Shown: in pieces, positions 54,601 to 63,625 of the stretch
Numbering within the stretch: position 1 is the stretch's first letter
Layout of the letters: every line of letters begins with the position of its first letter
Origin: Streptomyces sp. NRRL S-87
Lineage (GTDB): Bacteria > Actinomycetota > Actinomycetes > Streptomycetales > Streptomycetaceae
Direction of reading: 5' to 3'
DNA: 64,000 nt
Assembly: GCF_000719335.1 (NCBI RefSeq)
Contig: NZ_JOGB01000034.1
Location: 94,433-158,432, forward strand
Notes under the pieces: model-generated
Database searches by the model: none
The model's input: only the letters and a program-made list of their open reading frames with translations
Told to the model about the DNA's origin: nothing
Translations under genes and position numbers: made by a program

Positions 54601-54669
54601 GCCTCCCCGCGCGTCGGCGGGACGCTCGGGGAGGGCGCCTCCCCCGCGTCGGCGGGACGCCGGGGAGGC
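54601..54669. terminator. Two tandem hairpins downstream of allantoicase
   Basis: Two 34-bp units (54601-54634 and 54636-54669), each with arms like CCTCCCCG/CGGGGAGG around GCGTCGGCGGGACGC. They lie 44 bp past the minus-strand alc stop and probably end its transcript. The two units are also direct repeats of each other. Confidence 0.6.
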
Positions 54670-54712
54670 ATACGGGCGGGTGTCGCTCCGCCCGGGTCTC
54701 ACGGTCGCGGTG

Positions 54713-55831
54713 TCAGCCGCCGAGCTCCTGGTGGCGGGCCGTGAGGGCGGCGGAGCCGGCCTCGGTCAGCGAGCCGTACAGGCGCAGGCGGGAGAAGCCG
54801 CCGTCCGGGAAGATGTCGATCCGGACGTGGGTGCCGACCGCCGGGGCGTCCAGCACGAAGCGGTGGTTGGTGTCGGGCTGCAGGCGGGTGCGGGGCAGGA
54901 ACTCGGTCCACTCGCCCTCCTCGCCGGTCTTGACGGACAGCGAGGCCCAGCCGGCGGAGTTGCCCTTGAGGTAGGCCGTGTCGATCTCGACGGCGCGGAT
55001 CTCCGACTCGGCGACGAGCTGGTAGCGGATCCAGTCGTTGCCGTTGTCGCGGCGGCGGGCGGTCTCCCAGCCGTCGTCCATCTTGCGGGAGCGGCCCGGG
55101 TTGATGGTGTTGGTCGGCGGGGAGTAGAAGCGGTTCGACGCGTCCTGCACCGAGCCGCCGTTCTCCAGCGCCACGACGTCGAACGAGCCCAGCGTGGCGA
55201 GCCACTTGGGGTCCGGCACGACCTCGCCGTACACCCGCAGGCGGGCGATGCCGCCGTCCGGGTGCTGGTTGACGCGCAGGTGCGTGAAGCGCTGCTCGGC
55301 GGTCACCTCGAAGCCGTTGGCGGCGTGGCCGCCGACCGGGGTGCGCGGGACGAGCACGGTCCACTTGACGTCGTCGCCGAGGAGCTCCTCGGGGGTGGGG
55401 GCGAGGTCGCCCTCCCAGTTGGTGCCCTCGACGGAGACGGCCTGCGGCATGTTGCCGCGGAAGTGGGCGGTGTCGACGACGATGCCGCGGATCACGCCGG
55501 GGGCGCCCAGGCGTACCAGCGCCCAGTCGTGGTCCTCGGCGGTGGGCCAGGGCTGCTCGGCGGAGACGCCCCGGCGGCGGCGGGTCTCCCAGCCGTCCAT
55601 GATCTTGCCCTTGTGGCCGAAGTGCTCGGGGTCGAACTCGCCGGGCTCGGGGACCAGCAGGTTCTCGCGCTGGGCGAAGAACTCGTCGTTGGCGGCGATC
55701 ACGCCGGCGCCGAGGTTGCGGTCGGCGAGGTTCGCGTACTGGGTGAACGGGAACTCGGCCGTGCGGTAGTCGGCGTACGGGTCACCGCCCCCGTACGGGC
55801 TGGCGTTGCCGGTGAAGGAAGGGATCGCCAC
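54713..55831 (-). CDS. alc: Allantoicase
   Basis: 372 residues with the two allantoicase repeats: first KIMDGWETRRRRGVSAEQPW, VDTAHFRGNMPQAVSVEG and LRVNQHPDGGIARLRVYGEV; second KMDDGWETARRRDNGNDWIR, IDTAYLKGNSAGWASL and VRIDIFPDGGFSRLRLYGSL. It splits allantoate to ureidoglycolate and urea. GTG start follows the allantoinase stop by 2 bp, so both enzymes come from one transcript. Confidence 0.97.
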   Translation of the reverse strand: MAIPSFTGNASPYGGGDPYADYRTAEFPFTQYANLADRNLGAGVIAANDEFFAQRENLLVPEPGEFDPEHFGHKGKIMDGWETRRRRGVSAEQPWPTAEDHDWALVRLGAPGVIRGIVVDTAHFRGNMPQAVSVEGTNWEGDLAPTPEELLGDDVKWTVLVPRTPVGGHAANGFEVTAEQRFTHLRVNQHPDGGIARLRVYGEVVPDPKWLATLGSFDVVALENGGSVQDASNRFYSPPTNTINPGRSRKMDDGWETARRRDNGNDWIRYQLVAESEIRAVEIDTAYLKGNSAGWASLSVKTGEEGEWTEFLPRTRLQPDTNHRFVLDAPAVGTHVRIDIFPDGGFSRLRLYGSLTEAGSAALTARHQELGG

Positions 55832-55833
55832 GG

Positions 55834-57186
55834 TCAGTTCTGCCTTTCGAGGAGGAGGCCGGTGGGCTCGTGCGGGGTGCCGTGGTCGGCGATCTGCACA
55901 CCCCGCAGCCAGGTGGACCTCACGACGCCGTGCAGGGTCTTGCCCGCGTACGCCGTGACCTGGTTGCGGTGGTGGAGCTCGGCCGGGTCCACAGTGAACG
56001 TTTCTTCAGGTGCCAGGACCGCGAAGTCGGCGTCGCGGCCGGCCTCGATGGCGCCCTTCTGGGCGAGACCGGCCAGTCGGGCCGGGGCCTCGGACATCCA
56101 GCGGACGACGTCCTCCAGGGTGCGGCCGCGGCGGCGCGCCTCGGTCCAGACGGCCGGCAGGCCCAGCTGGAGGGAGGAGATGCCGCCCCAGGCGGTGGAG
56201 AAGTCGGCGGTCTTGAGGTCCGCGGTGGAGGGCGAGTGGTCGGAGACGATGCAGTCGATCGTGCCGTCGGCGAGCGCGTCCCACAGGAGGTCCTGGTTGG
56301 CGGACTCGCGGATGGGCGGGCAGCACTTGAACTCGCTCGCGCCGTCCGGCACCTCCTCGGCCGTCAGGGTGAGGTAGTGCGGGCAGGACTCGACGGTGAT
56401 CCGCACGCCCTCGGCGCGGGCGGCGGCGATCAGCGGCAGCGCGTCGCTGGAGGACAGGTGCAGGACGTGCACGCGGGCGCCCAGGCGCTTGGCCTGCGCG
56501 ATCAGGTTCCCGATCGCGGTGTTCTCGGCGTCCCGCGGGCGGGAGGCGAGGAAGTCGGCGTACTTCGGGCCGGGGACGACGGGCGCGGCGTCGAGGTGGT
56601 GCGGGTCCTCCGCGTGGACGATCATCAGGCCGCCGAAGCCGGTGATCTCGGCGAGGGAGGCGGCCAGCTGCTCCTGGTCGAGGTGCGGGAACTCGTCCAC
56701 GCCCGACGGCGACAGGAAGCACTTGAAGCCGAACACGCCGGCGTCGTGCAGCGGGCGCAGGTCCTTGACGTTGTCCGGCAGGGCACCGCCCCAGAAGCCG
56801 ACGTCCACGTGCGCCTTGCGGCGGGCCACTTCCTGCTTGACCCGCAGGTTGTCCACCGTCGTGGTGGGCGGCAGCGAGTTCAGCGGCATGTCGAGGATCG
56901 TCGTGATGCCGCCCGCCGCGGCGGCGCGGGTGGCGGTCCAGAAGCCCTCCCACTCCGTGCGGCCCGGGTCGTTCACGTGGACGTGGGTGTCGACCAGACC
57001 CGGCAGCAGGACGTCGTCGCCGAAGTCCTCCAGGCGCGCGCCTGCCGGTACCTCGGCCCCGTGCGGCAGGACGGCCACGATCTTCCCGGCGGCGACGGCC
57101 ACCGAGGCGGCGCGCGTCCCCTCGGGGGTGATGACCCGCGTCGAGCGCAGTACCAGTTCCACTGCCACGTCAGCCACGTCAGACAC
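55834..57186 (-). CDS. allB: Allantoinase
   Basis: 450 residues. Amidohydrolase motifs: [35 protein letters not shown] (metal-bridging Lys), [29 protein letters not shown] and [13 protein letters not shown]. It hydrolyses allantoin to allantoate in purine catabolism. GTG 57186 is chosen because GGGGAGG lies 6 nt before it; an in-frame ATG at 57201 has only a poor site. Divergent from the IclR-type regulator and preceded by an AllR-like site (57212-57221). Confidence 0.97.
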   Translation of the reverse strand: MSDVADVAVELVLRSTRVITPEGTRAASVAVAAGKIVAVLPHGAEVPAGARLEDFGDDVLLPGLVDTHVHVNDPGRTEWEGFWTATRAAAAGGITTILDMPLNSLPPTTTVDNLRVKQEVARRKAHVDVGFWGGALPDNVKDLRPLHDAGVFGFKCFLSPSGVDEFPHLDQEQLAASLAEITGFGGLMIVHAEDPHHLDAAPVVPGPKYADFLASRPRDAENTAIGNLIAQAKRLGARVHVLHLSSSDALPLIAAARAEGVRITVESCPHYLTLTAEEVPDGASEFKCCPPIRESANQDLLWDALADGTIDCIVSDHSPSTADLKTADFSTAWGGISSLQLGLPAVWTEARRRGRTLEDVVRWMSEAPARLAGLAQKGAIEAGRDADFAVLAPEETFTVDPAELHHRNQVTAYAGKTLHGVVRSTWLRGVQIADHGTPHEPTGLLLERQN

Positions 57187-57211
57187 CCGGAACCTCCCCA
57201 TCTACTTCCAC

Positions 57212-57221
57212 AGAGCGAAAT
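57212..57221 (-). promoter_or_regulatory. Operator-like motif in the allB leader
   Basis: AGAGCGAAAT (plus strand) is the exact inverse of ATTTCGCTCT at 57336-57345 near the allR promoter. It lies 26 nt upstream of the allB start and downstream of the predicted allB promoter. Confidence 0.5.
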
Positions 57222-57239
57222 TCAACGTTCTGTTGACGG

Positions 57240-57269
57240 AGTCTTCACGCCGCGCCCGGGACCCGTCAA
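57240..57269 (-). promoter_or_regulatory. Putative allB-alc promoter
   Basis: On the minus strand TTGACG (57264-57269) and AAGACT (57240-57245), 18 bp apart. The -35 is good, the -10 weak. Confidence 0.4.
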
Positions 57270-57307
57270 GAGCGCCCGGAGGGACCACCGACACGGAGCC
57301 ACCGCAA

Positions 57308-57337
57308 TTGGAGCTTTCCACAGGATGGAATTAAGAT
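57308..57337 (+). promoter_or_regulatory. Putative allR promoter
   Basis: TTGGAG (57308-57313), 18-bp spacer, TAAGAT (57332-57337), a good -10. The leader to the GTG at 57517 is about 170 nt. The -10 overlaps the operator-like motif at 57336. Confidence 0.5.
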
Positions 57338-57345
57338 TTCGCTCT
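57336..57345 (+). promoter_or_regulatory. Operator-like motif at the allR promoter
   Basis: ATTTCGCTCT overlaps the end of the -10 box and the start region of allR; its inverse copy precedes allB. TTTCG-rich sites are typical of IclR-family regulators. Suggests that AllR represses both itself and allB-alc. Confidence 0.5.
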
Positions 57346-57516
57346 ACAAAACGTAGCTCCCACCATCGCGGCCCGCTCAGGGAACCGACCGAGGCCGACC
57401 ACCACCCGGACAAACCGCCTCTGACCGGCGCGGACGGCGATCACCCGGCACTAGGGCCGCCGCCCGCGACCGGGGTAGGCTGCTTCCTTGCCTGCCAGCA
57501 CCGAAAGGACCGCGCC

Positions 57517-58320
57517 GTGCCGACGTCCAGCGCCAGCACCACCGACGCCTCCTCCCGGCCCACCGCCGCGAGCGGTGGCGTCCAGTCCCTCGAGCGCGCG
57601 TTCGACCTCCTTGAGCGGATGGCCGACGCGGGGGGCGAAGTCGGCCTCAGCGAACTCTCCGCCGCCAGCGGCCTGCCCCTGCCCACCATCCACCGTCTCA
57701 TGCGGACGCTGGTCGCGTGCGGGTACGTGCGCCAGCAGCCGAACCGGCGCTACGCCCTCGGCCCCCGCCTGATCCGCCTCGGCGAGTCGGCCTCGCGCCT
57801 GCTGGGCACGTGGGCGCGGCCGTACCTGACCCGGCTGGTCGAGGAGACCGGCGAGACCGCGAACATGGCCCTGCTCGACGGGGACGAGATCGTCTACGTC
57901 GCCCAGGTGCCCTCCAAGCACTCCATGCGCATGTTCACCGAGGTCGGCCGCCGCGTGCTGCCGCACTCCACGGGCGTGGGCAAGGCCCTGCTCGCCTCCA
58001 CCCCGGCCGACGAGGTGCGCGCCCTGCTCGCCCGTACCGGCATGCCGGCGGCCACCGAGAAGACGATCACCACGCCCGAGGGGTTCCTGGACGCGCTGGA
58101 GCAGGTCCGCTCGCTCGGCTACGCGGTCGACGACAACGAGCAGGAGATAGGGGTCCGCTGCCTCGCGGTCTCCATCCCGAACTCCCCCACGGCCGCCGCG
58201 ATCTCCATCTCCGGCCCCGCCGGCCGCGTGACCGAGGCCGTGACCGAGCGCTTCGTGCCGATCCTCCAGGGCGTCGCCGCCGAGCTGTCGGTCGCCCTCG
58301 CGAACCAGAACCCGGCCTAG
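57517..58320 (+). CDS. allR: IclR-family regulator of allantoin catabolism (AllR-like)
   Basis: 267 residues. N-terminal winged HTH GVQSLERAFDLLERMAD then LSELSAASGLPLPTIHRLM; C-terminal effector domain with ANMALLDGDEIVYVAQVPSK, LPHSTGVGKALLA, GYAVDDNEQEIGVRCLAVSI. IclR-type AllR proteins bind glyoxylate or allantoate and release DNA. The arrangement, divergent from allB-alc, is the one known from Streptomyces coelicolor. GTG has GAAAGGA 8 nt upstream. Confidence 0.93.
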   Translation: MPTSSASTTDASSRPTAASGGVQSLERAFDLLERMADAGGEVGLSELSAASGLPLPTIHRLMRTLVACGYVRQQPNRRYALGPRLIRLGESASRLLGTWARPYLTRLVEETGETANMALLDGDEIVYVAQVPSKHSMRMFTEVGRRVLPHSTGVGKALLASTPADEVRALLARTGMPAATEKTITTPEGFLDALEQVRSLGYAVDDNEQEIGVRCLAVSIPNSPTAAAISISGPAGRVTEAVTERFVPILQGVAAELSVALANQNPA

Positions 58321-58336
58321 GAACCGCGCGTACGCC

Positions 58337-58376
58337 CCGGGCCCCCGCCCTCTCTCGAAGGGGGGCGGGGGCCCGG
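58337..58376. terminator. Bidirectional terminator between allR and ABC ATPase
   Basis: CCGGGCCCCCGCCC and GGGCGGGGGCCCGG form a perfect 14-bp stem with a 12-nt loop, between two convergent genes. Confidence 0.85.
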
Positions 58377-58392
58377 CCGTCTCCCCGTACGG

Positions 58393-59082
58393 TCAGGCCG
58401 CGCCCACCGCCTGCTCCGCGAGCCGGCCGTCGGTCATGGTGACCGCGCGGTCCACCCGCTCCAGGTGCGCCCGGTCGTGGGTGACCAGCACCGTGGCCGT
58501 ACCGCGCTCCCGGGTCAGCGCGGCCAGCAGGTCGAGCACGGCCGCCCCGCGCTCGTGGTCCAGCGCGCTGGTCGGCTCGTCCACCAGCAGCACCGCCGGG
58601 TCGTTCATCAGGGCGCGGGCGATGTTGACCCGCTGGCGCTGGCCGCCCGACAGCTGGTGCGGGCGGCGGCCGGCCTGCGCCGCCAGGCCCACCGCGTCCA
58701 GCAGTTCCAGCGCCTTGGCGCGGGCCTGCCGGTGCCCCCGCCCCGACACGTGCGCCATCACCTGGAGCTGCTCGGCACAGGTCAGGGAGGCGAGCAGGTT
58801 CGGCTGCTGGAAGACGATGCCGACCCGGTCGCGGCGCAGCGCGGACTTCTCCGCCGGGCTCAGCACCGTCGTGTCCGTACCGTCGACCACCACCCGGCCG
58901 CTGTCCGGCGTGACCAGCGTGGCGGCCACCGCCAGCAGGCTGGACTTGCCCGAGCCCGAGGGGCCCACCACCGCGGTGAGGGTGCCCGCCGGAACGTGCA
59001 GGCCGACCCGGTCCAGTGCGGTGAGCCGGCCGTCGCCGTCCGGGTACGTCAGCGTGACGTCGTCGAGGAGGAGAGAGGTCAT
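58393..59082 (-). CDS. MacB/LolD-type ABC transporter ATP-binding protein
   Basis: 229 residues: Walker A VVGPSGSGKSSLLAVAATL, Q-loop GIVFQQPNLLASLT, signature HQLSGGQRQRVNIARAL, Walker B VLLVDEPTSALDHERG, H-loop VLVTHDRAHLER. MacB-type, paired with an FtsX-like permease. ATG overlaps the permease stop (ATGA). Confidence 0.95.
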   Translation of the reverse strand: MTSLLLDDVTLTYPDGDGRLTALDRVGLHVPAGTLTAVVGPSGSGKSSLLAVAATLVTPDSGRVVVDGTDTTVLSPAEKSALRRDRVGIVFQQPNLLASLTCAEQLQVMAHVSGRGHRQARAKALELLDAVGLAAQAGRRPHQLSGGQRQRVNIARALMNDPAVLLVDEPTSALDHERGAAVLDLLAALTRERGTATVLVTHDRAHLERVDRAVTMTDGRLAEQAVGAA

Positions 59083-60173
59083 CGGGCGCTCCCGAGGGCG
59101 GTCAGGGGGTCGACTGCGGTGATCCGCCGGACGGACAGGCCCGCGCCGAGGACACCGAGGACGATCATCACGGCGGCGGGGACGAGCACGGTGGGCGCGT
59201 CGAGCACGAAGGGCACGTCCGAGCCGCTGATCACCGCGCCGAGCCCGGCGGCGCACGCGGTGCCCAGCCCGGTCCCGGCGGCGAGCATCAGCACGGCCTG
59301 CCCGAGGGCGTCCTTGAGGAGGTAGGGAGTGGCCGCGCCCAGGGCCTTGAGGACGGCGATGTCGCCGCTGCGCTGGATCGTCCACACGGTGAAGAAGGCC
59401 CCTATCACCAGCGCGGAGATCGCGAACAGGAAGCCGCGCATGAGCTGCAGCGAGCCGTTCTCGGCGGTGTACGAGCCGATCGCGGTCAGCGCCCCGTCGA
59501 GCGACTCCGTCCTCGTACCGGCCGCCCGGTCACCGGCGGCGAGGTCGGCCCCGCCCGCCGCGTCGAGCGCGATCACGGTGGCCGTCGGGCCCCCGGAGCC
59601 GGCCGCCGCCGGGCTGCGCGACGTGCCGATGCGCTGCCAGTCGTCGAGCGTCACCCACGCCACCGGCGTGTGGCTGTACGCGGCCTGCCCCGCCACCGCG
59701 GCCACGGTCAGGTCCAGGCCGCCGACCCGCACCCGGTCCCCGGCCGCGGCCCCCAGCTCCTTCGCCGCCTTCTCCGCCAGCACCACCCGGCCCGCTTGCG
59801 GCGCGACGGGGGCGATCCCGGCGGCCGGGCGGACACCGAAGGCGGACACGGCGGCGGTACGGGTGCCCGCCGAGGCGTTCAGGGTGCGGATGCCCACCGG
59901 CTCCGCGGACCGGACCCCCGGCTGTCGGGCCCACCTCTCCCAGGCACCGGCCGGCACCGAGGAGCTGGTGAAGGACACCTTCTGGTCCCCGGCGGGGGCG
60001 GCGAAGGCCAGATGGGTGGCGGGCAGGCCGGTGACGGCCGAGGTGTTCTCCCGGGCCAGGCCCGAGGTCAGCCCCGACAGCAGGCCCACCAACAAGGTGA
60101 TGAGCACGACGACGGCGCCCATCAGGGCGAACCTGCCCTTGGCGAACCGGAGGTCTCTCCATGCGACGAACAT
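59079..60173 (-). CDS. FtsX/MacB-type ABC permease
   Basis: 364 residues: TM1 near the N-terminus (ALMGAVVVLITLLVGLLSGL), a large extracytoplasmic domain of about 200 residues, then three membrane segments (MRGFLFAISALVIGAFFTVW; LGQAVLMLAAGTGLGTACAA; the last near VLVPAAVMIVLGVLGAGLSV). This four-TM layout is that of MacB-type mechanotransmission permeases, which export peptides, antibiotics or lipoproteins or sense antibiotics. Start ATG 60173 lacks a normal ribosome site; a GTG three codons earlier is possible. Divergent from the kinase-regulator pair, which probably controls it. Confidence 0.9.
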   Translation of the reverse strand: MFVAWRDLRFAKGRFALMGAVVVLITLLVGLLSGLTSGLARENTSAVTGLPATHLAFAAPAGDQKVSFTSSSVPAGAWERWARQPGVRSAEPVGIRTLNASAGTRTAAVSAFGVRPAAGIAPVAPQAGRVVLAEKAAKELGAAAGDRVRVGGLDLTVAAVAGQAAYSHTPVAWVTLDDWQRIGTSRSPAAAGSGGPTATVIALDAAGGADLAAGDRAAGTRTESLDGALTAIGSYTAENGSLQLMRGFLFAISALVIGAFFTVWTIQRSGDIAVLKALGAATPYLLKDALGQAVLMLAAGTGLGTACAAGLGAVISGSDVPFVLDAPTVLVPAAVMIVLGVLGAGLSVRRITAVDPLTALGSAR

Positions 60174-60261
60174 GACCCCCACCTTGGCCGCCGGGGGCCT
60201 CCCCGGGCATCGCGCCACGGGCGGGAACCGCGCATCGAAGGAGGCATCCGGACATCAAACT

Positions 60262-60275
60262 TTCGGTTGACCGAA
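60262..60275. promoter_or_regulatory. Palindrome between exporter and two-component genes
   Basis: TTCGGT-TG-ACCGAA, a perfect 6-2-6 palindrome in the 134-bp divergent region. It contains a plus-strand TTGACC (60267-60272) that could be the -35 of the kinase gene, with CATACG 18 bp on and the ATG at 60308 following closely. Candidate site for the NarL-type regulator. Confidence 0.5.
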
Positions 60276-60307
60276 CCCCGCCCCCGGCCGCATACGCTGG
60301 TCGGGCC

Positions 60308-61519
60308 ATGGAACCCCGCACCACCGACCGCCCCGCACACCGCACACCGCACGGCCCCGGCCGCCCCCGCACGCCCGTGCTCCGCGTGCTCCGCCTCTGC
60401 CTGGACGCACTCCTCGTCGGCCTGCTCGCCTTGGCGGCCGTCCGTGCCGACGGCCCCGCCGCGATCGTCGCCGCCGCCGTCATGGCCGCCGTGTTCGCCG
60501 CCGGCGCGCTCACCCCCGCCGTGCACCGCTCGACGCGCGCGGCCGCCCTCTGGCTGGCCGCCCTCGGCGCGTCCTGGCTGGCACTCCTGGCCGCGTCCCC
60601 CGAAGGCCTCTGGCTGGCCTTCCCCCTGTACTTCCTCCAGCTCCACCTCCTTCCCGTCCGCCGGGCGCTGCCCGCGGTCGCCGCCACGGCCGCCGCGGCC
60701 ATCACCAGCTACGTGTGGCACGGCTCGGCGCTCAACCCCGGGGCGTTCATCGGCCCCCTGCTCGGCGCCGCCGTCGCCGTGGCGACCGTACTCGGCTACC
60801 AGGCCCTGTACCGCGAGAGCGAGCGGCGCCGCGAGCTCATCGAGGAGCTGATCACCACCCGCGCCGAGCTGGCCGCCGCCGAACGCGACGCCGGGACCCT
60901 GGCCGAACGCGAGCGCCTGGCGCGCGAGATCCACGACACCCTCGCCCAGGGCCTGTCCTCGATCCAGCTCCTCCTCCGCGCGGCCGAGCGCACCCTCCCC
61001 GGCGACTCCCCCGCCCTGGAGCACATCGCCGCCGCCCGCCAGGCGGCCCAGGACAACCTCGTCGAGGCCCGCCGCTTCGTCCGCGCCCTCACCCCGCCCG
61101 ACCTGGAGCGCGGCTCCCTCGCGGGAGCCCTGGAGCGCCTGTGCACCACCGCGCCCGGCGCCCGCTTCTCCCTCACCGGCACCCCCGTCGAACTCCCCAC
61201 CCCCTACGAGGTCGCGCTGCTGCGCATCGGCCAGTCGGCCCTCGCGAACGTCGTCCGCCACGCGGGCGCCGCCCGCACCGAGATCACCCTCACCTTCATG
61301 GACACCTCCGTCACCCTGGACGTCGTGGACGACGGCAAGGGCTTCGACCCGGCCGCAACGCCCCACCGCACCACCGACGGCGGCTTCGGCCTCCCGGCAA
61401 TGCGCGCCCGGGCCGAGTCCCTGGGCGGCACGTTCACCGTCGAATCGGCCCCCGGCCAGGGCGCGGCCGTGGCCGTGACCCTCCCCCTGACTCCACCCGA
61501 ATCGCGAGGCACCCGGTGA
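60308..61519 (+). CDS. NarL-type sensor histidine kinase
   Basis: 403 residues. Four to six membrane segments in the first 160 residues with almost no outer loop, a short linker coiled coil, HisKA_3 with EREIHDTLAQGLSSIQLLL-like box (RLAREIHDTLAQGL), and HATPase with SALANVVRHAGAARTEI, DDGKGFDP and GGFGLPAMRARAESLGG. Intramembrane-sensing kinases of this kind often respond to antibiotics together with adjacent ABC exporters. No ribosome site; possibly leaderless or nearly so. Overlaps the regulator gene (GTGA). Confidence 0.93.
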   Translation: MEPRTTDRPAHRTPHGPGRPRTPVLRVLRLCLDALLVGLLALAAVRADGPAAIVAAAVMAAVFAAGALTPAVHRSTRAAALWLAALGASWLALLAASPEGLWLAFPLYFLQLHLLPVRRALPAVAATAAAAITSYVWHGSALNPGAFIGPLLGAAVAVATVLGYQALYRESERRRELIEELITTRAELAAAERDAGTLAERERLAREIHDTLAQGLSSIQLLLRAAERTLPGDSPALEHIAAARQAAQDNLVEARRFVRALTPPDLERGSLAGALERLCTTAPGARFSLTGTPVELPTPYEVALLRIGQSALANVVRHAGAARTEITLTFMDTSVTLDVVDDGKGFDPAATPHRTTDGGFGLPAMRARAESLGGTFTVESAPGQGAAVAVTLPLTPPESRGTR

Positions 61520-62139
61520 TCCGACTCCTCCTGGCCGACGACCACCCGGTCGTACGGGCCGGCCTGCGCGCGGTCCTCGACACCGAACCCGACTTCACCG
61601 TGGTCGCCGAGGCCCCCACCGCCGAACGGGCCGTGGAACTCGCCGCCACCGGCGTCGACGTGGTCCTCATGGACCTCCAGTTCGGCTCCGGCATGCACGG
61701 CTCCGAGGCCACCGCCGCCATCACGGCCCGCCCGGACGCGCCCCGGGTCCTGGTCCTCACCACCTACGACACGGACGCGGACATCCTCGCGGCCGTGGAA
61801 GCCGGCGCCGCCGGCTACCTCCTCAAGGACGCCCCGCCCGAGGAGCTCGCAGCCGCCGTCCGCACGGCCGCGGCCGGCCAGTCCGCCCTGGCCCCCGCGG
61901 TCGCCCACCGCCTGATGGACCGCATGCGCACCCCCGCCGAAGCCCTCACCAAACGCGAACTCGAAGTGCTCCAGCTGGTCGCGGACGGCCTGTCCAACCA
62001 GCAGATCAGCAAACAGCTCTTCCTCAGCCAGGCCACCGTGAAGTCCCACCTGGTCCACATCTACGCCAAACTCGGCGTCGACTCCCGCACGTCCGCGGTG
62101 GCCCTGGCCCGCTCCCGCCGCCTCATCCGCACGACCTGA
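61516..62139 (+). CDS. NarL/LuxR-family response regulator
   Basis: 207 residues. Receiver RLLLADDHPVVRAGLRAVLD, phospho-Asp in VDVVLMDLQFGSG, Lys in GYLLKDAPPEEL; LuxR HTH LTKRELEVLQLVADGLSNQQ then ISKQLFLSQATVKSHLVHIY. GTG overlaps the kinase stop. Probably binds the palindrome at 60262-60275 and controls the ABC exporter. Confidence 0.95.
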   Translation: MIRLLLADDHPVVRAGLRAVLDTEPDFTVVAEAPTAERAVELAATGVDVVLMDLQFGSGMHGSEATAAITARPDAPRVLVLTTYDTDADILAAVEAGAAGYLLKDAPPEELAAAVRTAAAGQSALAPAVAHRLMDRMRTPAEALTKRELEVLQLVADGLSNQQISKQLFLSQATVKSHLVHIYAKLGVDSRTSAVALARSRRLIRTT

Positions 62140-62142
62140 CCC

Positions 62143-63612
62143 TCACGCCACCCAGTGCGGCCGGTCCACGGCCCGCGGCAGCGGCACCCCCTCGTGGAAG
62201 GCCCCGGCCAGCACCCGCACCCCCTCCTCCAACCGCTCGGCCGGCAGGGTGTACGGGATCCGCAACCGGTGCTCGAACGTCCCGGGATCCACCCCGAAGC
62301 GGGCACCCCGCCCGATGTGCACCCCGGCCGCCGCCGCCCGCTCGGTCAGCCCCGAGCTCACCGGCTCGCCGAGGTCCACCCACAGCGACAGCCCACCGAC
62401 CGGCACCCGCCAGGACCACTCGGGCACGTGCCGCTCCAGCGCGGCCACCAGCGCGGCCCGCTGCTCCCGCAACCGCTCCAGCCGCACCGGCAGCGCCGCT
62501 TCGATCCCGGCCACCAACGGCACGGCCACCAGCTGGTCCAGCACCGACCCCGTCATGTCGGCGGCCACCCGCCCGGCCGCCAGCTCGGTCACGAGATTGG
62601 CCGTGGCCCGGATCCACCCCACCCGCAGCCCACCCCAGTGCGTCTTGCTCAGCGAGCCCACCGACAGCACGTGGTCGGCACCCCCGCGCGGCGCCAGCGA
62701 CGCCAACGGCACCGGCGCCGGCACGTCGAGCGCGATGTCCGTCAGCGTCTCGTCCACCACCAGCCAGGTCCCCGTACGCCGGGTGGCGGCCAGCAACCGC
62801 ACCCGGTCCTCCTCCGGCATCAGCGCACCGGTCGGATTGTGGAAGTCCGGCACCACGTACGCGACCTTGGGCACGGTCTGCCGCAGCGCGGACTCACCGA
62901 TCTCGAGGTCCCACCCGTCCTCACCCACCGGTATGGCGGCTGTGCGCAGCCGCGCGTGCCGGATCGCGTCCAGGGCGTTGGCGTACGTCGGGTTCTCCAC
63001 CATCACCCGGTCCCCGGCCCCGCACAGCAGCCCGAGCGCCAGCACCAGCGCCTGCTGCGCCCCGGCCGTGACGAGGATCTGCTCCGGCCGCGTCGGCAGC
63101 CCCCGCCGTGTGAACCGCTCGGCCACCGCCTCCCGCAGTTCGGGCAGCCCGTACGGGTGGTACCCGTGCCCCCGGGCAACCACGGCCAGCCGCGGCCCCG
63201 CCCACTCCAGCGCCCGCTCCAGCGCCCCCTCGGGCGCCCCCATGGCCGCGATCCCGAGGTCGATCCCGCCCCCCGCCCCCACGCCGGCGCCGTGCGCCCC
63301 CACGATCGGATGCCCGTCGGGCAGCTCGGTCCACGTCCCGGCCCCCCGCCGACTGCGCACGTACCCGCTCTCCCGCAAGAGGTCGTAGGCCGCGGTCACG
63401 GTGGCCCGACTGGCCCCCACCGCCTCGGCGAGCTCCCGCTCGGCGGGCAGCCGTACGTGCAGGGGGATCCGCCCGTCGAGGATCAACTCGCGCACCGCCC
63501 CCGCCAGCGTGCGGTACCCCGGACGCGCGATCACCTCGCCGGGCAGCAGCCCCGCCAACTGCCGGCTGCCCATGGACCTGTCCGCCGTCCGGACCACTCG
63601 CCCGTTCGCCAT
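62143..63612 (-). CDS. MocR-type (GntR-aminotransferase fusion) transcriptional regulator
   Basis: 489 residues. GntR winged HTH near residues 35-100 (LAGAVRELILDGRIPLHVRL, ELAEAVGASRATVTAAYDLL, YVRSRRGAGTW) fused to a class I aminotransferase domain: VTAGAQQALVLALGL, ENPTYANALDAIRHA, VPDFHNPTGALM and PLP lysine in SVGSLSKTHWGGLRVGW. MocR proteins use bound PLP as sensor, often for vitamin B6 or amino-acid genes. ATG has GGGGAGG 5 nt upstream. The target is probably the gene beyond the right edge or its own promoter (ATTGGC half-sites). Confidence 0.93.
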   Translation of the reverse strand: MANGRVVRTADRSMGSRQLAGLLPGEVIARPGYRTLAGAVRELILDGRIPLHVRLPAERELAEAVGASRATVTAAYDLLRESGYVRSRRGAGTWTELPDGHPIVGAHGAGVGAGGGIDLGIAAMGAPEGALERALEWAGPRLAVVARGHGYHPYGLPELREAVAERFTRRGLPTRPEQILVTAGAQQALVLALGLLCGAGDRVMVENPTYANALDAIRHARLRTAAIPVGEDGWDLEIGESALRQTVPKVAYVVPDFHNPTGALMPEEDRVRLLAATRRTGTWLVVDETLTDIALDVPAPVPLASLAPRGGADHVLSVGSLSKTHWGGLRVGWIRATANLVTELAAGRVAADMTGSVLDQLVAVPLVAGIEAALPVRLERLREQRAALVAALERHVPEWSWRVPVGGLSLWVDLGEPVSSGLTERAAAAGVHIGRGARFGVDPGTFEHRLRIPYTLPAERLEEGVRVLAGAFHEGVPLPRAVDRPHWVA

Positions 63613-63625
63613 GCCAACCTCCCCT

